DNA from: Pholiota molesta | Taxonomy: Eukaryota > Basidiomycota > Agaricomycetes > Agaricales > Strophariaceae | Assembly: GCA_014925825.1 (NCBI GenBank) | Contig: JACGCK010000201.1 | Span: 1 to 64,000 of the forward strand | DNA: 64,000 bases | Direction: 5' to 3' | Shown here: one piece after another, positions 60,310 to 64,000 of the stretch | How positions within the stretch are numbered: the stretch's first letter is position 1 | Layout of the letters: the number at the start of each line of letters is the position of its first letter | Program-made: the position numbers and the translations under genes | The notes under the pieces: model-generated | What the model was told of the DNA's origin: nothing | Seen by the model: only the letters and a program-made list of their open reading frames with translations | The model's database searches: none

Positions 60310-63300
60310 ATGCCCCCGAAGAAACGACCTCCAATTATCATGGATGTGCTGGCCAAGCCCAAGCCAGCGCAGCTTAAGCCACCCAAGCGCGAGACCCAAG
60401 ACCGTCTTGAACGTCACATTTCCTATGTCAATGGGGAAAACGTATCCAGTTCATTTATCTCTATCCCGCCCTCCCCTCCTCGCGGTGCTCGTACATTTCA
60501 GATGGAAGAGCCTGCATCAGGCCCTCGACTTTGTTTATCCCAAGAACTGAAGACGACATCGAACGTGTCGATGACGAGACTCGATTACTTGAGATCGAAG
60601 GTTTAGGGCATCTCTATGACGGCTGGTCGACACAAAATCCTCAGGAGCCCGATGAACTACCTCCCGATTCCATGCGCAAACGCAAATGAACGGATGCCGT
60701 GGGTTCTCATTTTCAAAATCAAACAATGTATTGACGCCTTTCCTAGGATAATCCACTCCTCCTTTGGGTGCCTTATATTGATAGATACGTCGAGGAATTG
60801 CTTCGACATGAAGGACGTGGGGACTCCACTGGTGCTGACAGCTGTGCAACTGTGGACTGTCTTTCCCCCCAGTCTATCGCTGCACGGACTGCCAAGATCC
60901 ACGCATGTTCTGTGCTGCATGCATTGTCGCACAGCATCGAAGTCTGCCCTACCATCGTATTCAGGTATGTGTGGTGTCCGGTAACACAAATATATTGCTA
61001 ATTTTATGCTATAGCTTTGGAATGGACACTTTTTCGAAAAGACCACACTTAAATCCCTTGGATTGCGCGTGCAACTTGGTCATCCGCTCGGAACTGCATG
61101 TCCAGTCTCGGTGGTACCATACAATGATGAGTTTACTGTCATCGATTGCGATGGCATTCATCAGATCTCTCTTCGCTTCTGCGGGTGCCAACATTCTCTC
61201 CATCACACTGTTCAATTACTTCGTGCCCGGCTTTTTCCATCAACCACAACCGATCCTCGGTCTGCAGCAACGTTTCGTGTACTTGAAACATTCCAAATGC
61301 TGAGCTTTACCTCGAAAATTTCCGCTTACGAATTTTATAAGGCCATAGAATCGAAGACAGATAATACAGGAACATCCTCCCCACCAGTAGGCTCTTTCTT
61401 ATTTCTTAAATTTCCATTAATTGACTTGTATTTTTTAGGATCGCTACCATGTTTTCTTACGGGTTGTTCGAGAATGGAGACATGTACGCTTACTAAAGCG
61501 CATGGGTCGGGGCCATTCCAGCTCGGGCGTCAAGGGTACTAAAGAAGGCGAATGCGCGGTATTGTGCCCGGCGTGTCCACTTCCCGATATCAATCTACCT
61601 CCTGACTGGAAGATGAGGCCTAAATCAGAACAGTAAGACTTCGCTGTGATGTATCCAAGAATTTTACTGATGGATGTGTACCTATTTTAGGTGGTTGGAT
61701 ATGCTTTTTGTGGCTATCGACGCGAACTTCCGTCTCAAGCGACTGAATGTGTCAAGCCATCAACGGGACCCAGGACTTAACCATGGGTACGCATATGTCG
61801 TTGAAGAAACCCGTTTCAAAGATTATCTTTCGAAGTTCGACACACGCATCGGTCAAGAGAAAAGTTCATGTGTGGATCACGATGCAATTAAAGCAGCGAT
61901 GAAGCGGGGCGGAGAGGGTACAGCTGCAAATGGTACTGGCACAGCCGAATGTGGTCGTCATGATATGAAACGGGCTAATGGTGTTGGTGATTTGCAGAAG
62001 GGTGAACGGTAAGCAAAGATTTGATATCATTCGTTGACATTGGGGGCTAATGATGAATTTGTAGCTACGTAAACATGGATTATTTCTTGCTGTCTAGTTT
62101 GAAGATCAATACTCCCCCCGGCTAGTCGTATCGTATGACATCGCTTGTCAATGGTCGCGCAATCTGTCCAAACGTGTTCAACTCTATCCTCCGAACCCGC
62201 TTTCTGATGGTCAAATGAATGTGACCACCCTCGTCCCAAAATTTCATCTTCCAGCTCATGTCCTAGAATGTCAAACCAGTTTCTCTTTTAATCTGGTCCC
62301 TGGAGTCGGTAGAACAGATGGGGAGGCACCAGAACGGGGCTGGTCAGAGATTAATGCCGTCGCAACAAGCACGAAGGAAATGGGCCCTGGTTCGCGTCGC
62401 GATACATTAGACGATCATTTCGGTGCGCGAAATTGGCGGAAAATTACTCAAATTGGTAAGTTTAAGTGTTCCCGTATATTTCTTCCTCGCTCTAAGCCCG
62501 AAGGACCTTTTAGCACCTACATTTGCACGGAAAGCAGTGGAGGCTTTGGCAGGACGCGAGGAATATGTGGCAGCTTTCCTCGAGTTCGATGCCGCGCTTT
62601 CGATCAAAGTAGACGATGGCCTCGTTCATGCCATAGTTCCGACAGATGAATGGACGATAATGTGTCAGAAATGGGAAGCAGATCGTGCGCGAAATCCTAA
62701 TCCCTTTGCAGTTATAGAAACAGGTAAGTTTTGGATCGACTCATTTGAATTTCAGCTAATGTTAGATATAACAGTCATAGATGAAAAGGAAGTCCGTCTT
62801 CGACTGGCGCAAGCAGACGCCGCAGCGATTTCTAAAGGACAGTTTACGGCAATACATGATACTATCTCGCCAAGTGTCCTTATCTGTCAAGGCCTTGAAA
62901 TCGAAGATCTGCAGTGCGTATCCTTTCTCAATCCATCAAGTGCTTAAATTAAACATGTTTGTTATTAAGACGCAAGTTAGCCATTGATACAGCTGAACTA
63001 GGGCCTCATTCAACGGATCTACAGCGGGCGAAGATTCTTGAGTGATCGAACTTCCTACGTCGCAAGATTGAGGCGTGGTGTGAGATACAGCATCTCTATG
63101 TGCCCGCAGTTGCTGTCTTACGCGCTCATGCTGATTCAGATGGAGGGGGATCACTGGCCGTCCACGATTTGCAGCTTCACCTCCCCTCAAGTATCATAAA
63201 CTCCGTGGCGTGCAACCCGCGACTCATCGAAGCAGAGTGGCAGCTGCGATACGCAATGGCAGACCACACACTCAATATGCTCCGATCACATCTCCTCCTT

Positions 63301-64000
63301 CGCACTCGTCTCTATAAATCGAAGGACAAAGAGTCGCGTGGGCAAGCAATGAATACTCGAAGTCAAACCTTGATTAAGAACATTGAACAGCGTATCCGTT
63401 CCTCTGCTGCAAAATATCGCTATGTGCGCCGTGCGATGGTCGCCCTTTCGGCTTCTCGTGGGGATGACTCAGATACCTGGCAGGTTACCTTTAAGGAGTT
63501 AGATGACGATCATGTTCGTGGATTAGCATCAATGGATAGCATAGGGAGAGGCGAGGGGCACAGATCACTCTCGTGGATCTGGAAAGTACAAGGCGCAGGT
63601 GATGGAGTTGACGAGGGGACACAGGATGGTGAGTTATAATCTCAAGCTTTTTTTTCTACTCCTGATGAAGCGAGATAGCTCTTCGCATTGAATGGTGTCG
63701 AGCACGTGCACGTGCTCATCGTTGGCAAGAAGAGTGTCTCCTTCTCGCGGAGGAGATGAAACGGGTTCAAGCATACTTTGCATGGCGAGCAAAGTGGTGG
63801 ACAGAACTGTCATTGAACCCACCAATGATTGGTGTTGGCAAGTCAATCGTTCGCACAGACCAGGCAATTGTTGACGGAAAGCATGCCTATGCCCTGCGCC
63901 AGGCTGAAATTCAACAGAAGATACAAGATTTTTGTCAGTCGAAGTGGGTTGGTCTGTCAGAGAAGCTGTTGACGATGGATGGCAGAGATGCTAAGATAAT
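60310..64000 (+). pseudogene. KDZ transposase with CxC2-type cysteine cluster, decayed, continues past the window
   Basis: Recognisable in order: WKSLHQALDFVYPKN, TEDDIERVDDETRLLEIEGL, LLLWVPYIDRYVEELLRHEG, the cysteine cluster YRCTDCQDPRMFCAACIVAQH, WLDMLFVAIDANFRLKR, VVSYDIACQWSRNLSKRV (KDZ core), PKFHLPAHVLEC, then GRTDGEAPERGWSEIN and a long C-terminal helical part open at base 64000. KDZ transposons cut and paste DNA and are expanded in basidiomycetes. Lesions are a frameshift near 60546, TGA 60687-60689 (Arg in relatives), a missing C in the C-run near 60863, a missing C in the C6 run near 62116, and TGA 63043-63045 (Arg in relatives). It cannot make a full transposase unless several of these are sequence errors. 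Confidence 0.82.

Overview
The window reads as nuclear DNA of a filamentous basidiomycete, most likely an agaricomycete. Coding regions are broken by many short GT-AG introns of about 50-70 nt. The gene families are typical of mushroom-forming fungi: DUF6533 membrane protein, F-box protein, HNH protein, Tri5-like terpene synthase, MYND protein, KDZ/CxC2 transposase and Kre6/Skn1-type GH16. No prokaryotic features are seen. Gene models were assembled by hand from splice signals and family knowledge; no database search was run.

Layout. 1-2.3 kb: 3' part of an HNH protein gene, then a flavin-nucleotide-binding pseudogene with two stops and a frameshift. 2.7-4.3 kb: DUF6533 membrane protein. 4.7-5.4 kb: chimeric duplication joining a piece of a short-chain dehydrogenase gene to a piece of the DUF6533 gene. 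5.4-6.9 kb: F-box gene. 7.07-8.0 kb: near-perfect 930-bp palindromic foldback element flanked by TA. 8.6-17.8 kb, all on the minus strand: short-chain dehydrogenase, secreted GH1 beta-glucosidase, MFS sugar transporter. 20.3-26.6 kb, plus strand: intact sesquiterpene-synthase-like gene, MYND zinc-finger gene, disordered orphan protein. 27.7-32.3 kb, minus: Kre6/Skn1-like beta-glucan synthesis protein with a 1.44-kb intron. 32.3-35.8 kb: gene-poor repeats and a tandemly duplicated promoter-like segment. 35.8-36.9 kb: Tri5-like terpene synthase with two apparent frameshifts. 37.3-41.2 kb, minus: type I metacaspase.

From 41.7 kb to the end the window is a mobile-element island. It holds a nonsense-mutated member of a multicopy transposase-like family, a GC-rich element with GAACC/GGTTC clusters, a complete 1,459-bp LTR element that encodes only Gag and has identical LTRs, a 65-bp minisatellite, and a divergent gene pair (a WFNNH-motif family and an RNase H1 N-terminal-like family). 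The RNase H1-like gene is split by a 3.65-kb inverted-repeat element with a 9-bp target-site duplication. Two small lineage-specific genes follow, then a decayed KDZ transposase that runs off the right edge.

Together, the left two thirds is ordinary gene space: secreted glucosidase plus sugar uptake fits plant-polymer use, and two terpene synthases suggest secondary metabolism. The right third is layered insertion and decay. Recurrent CGA-to-TGA stops in transposon genes suggest C-to-T mutation at CpG sites.
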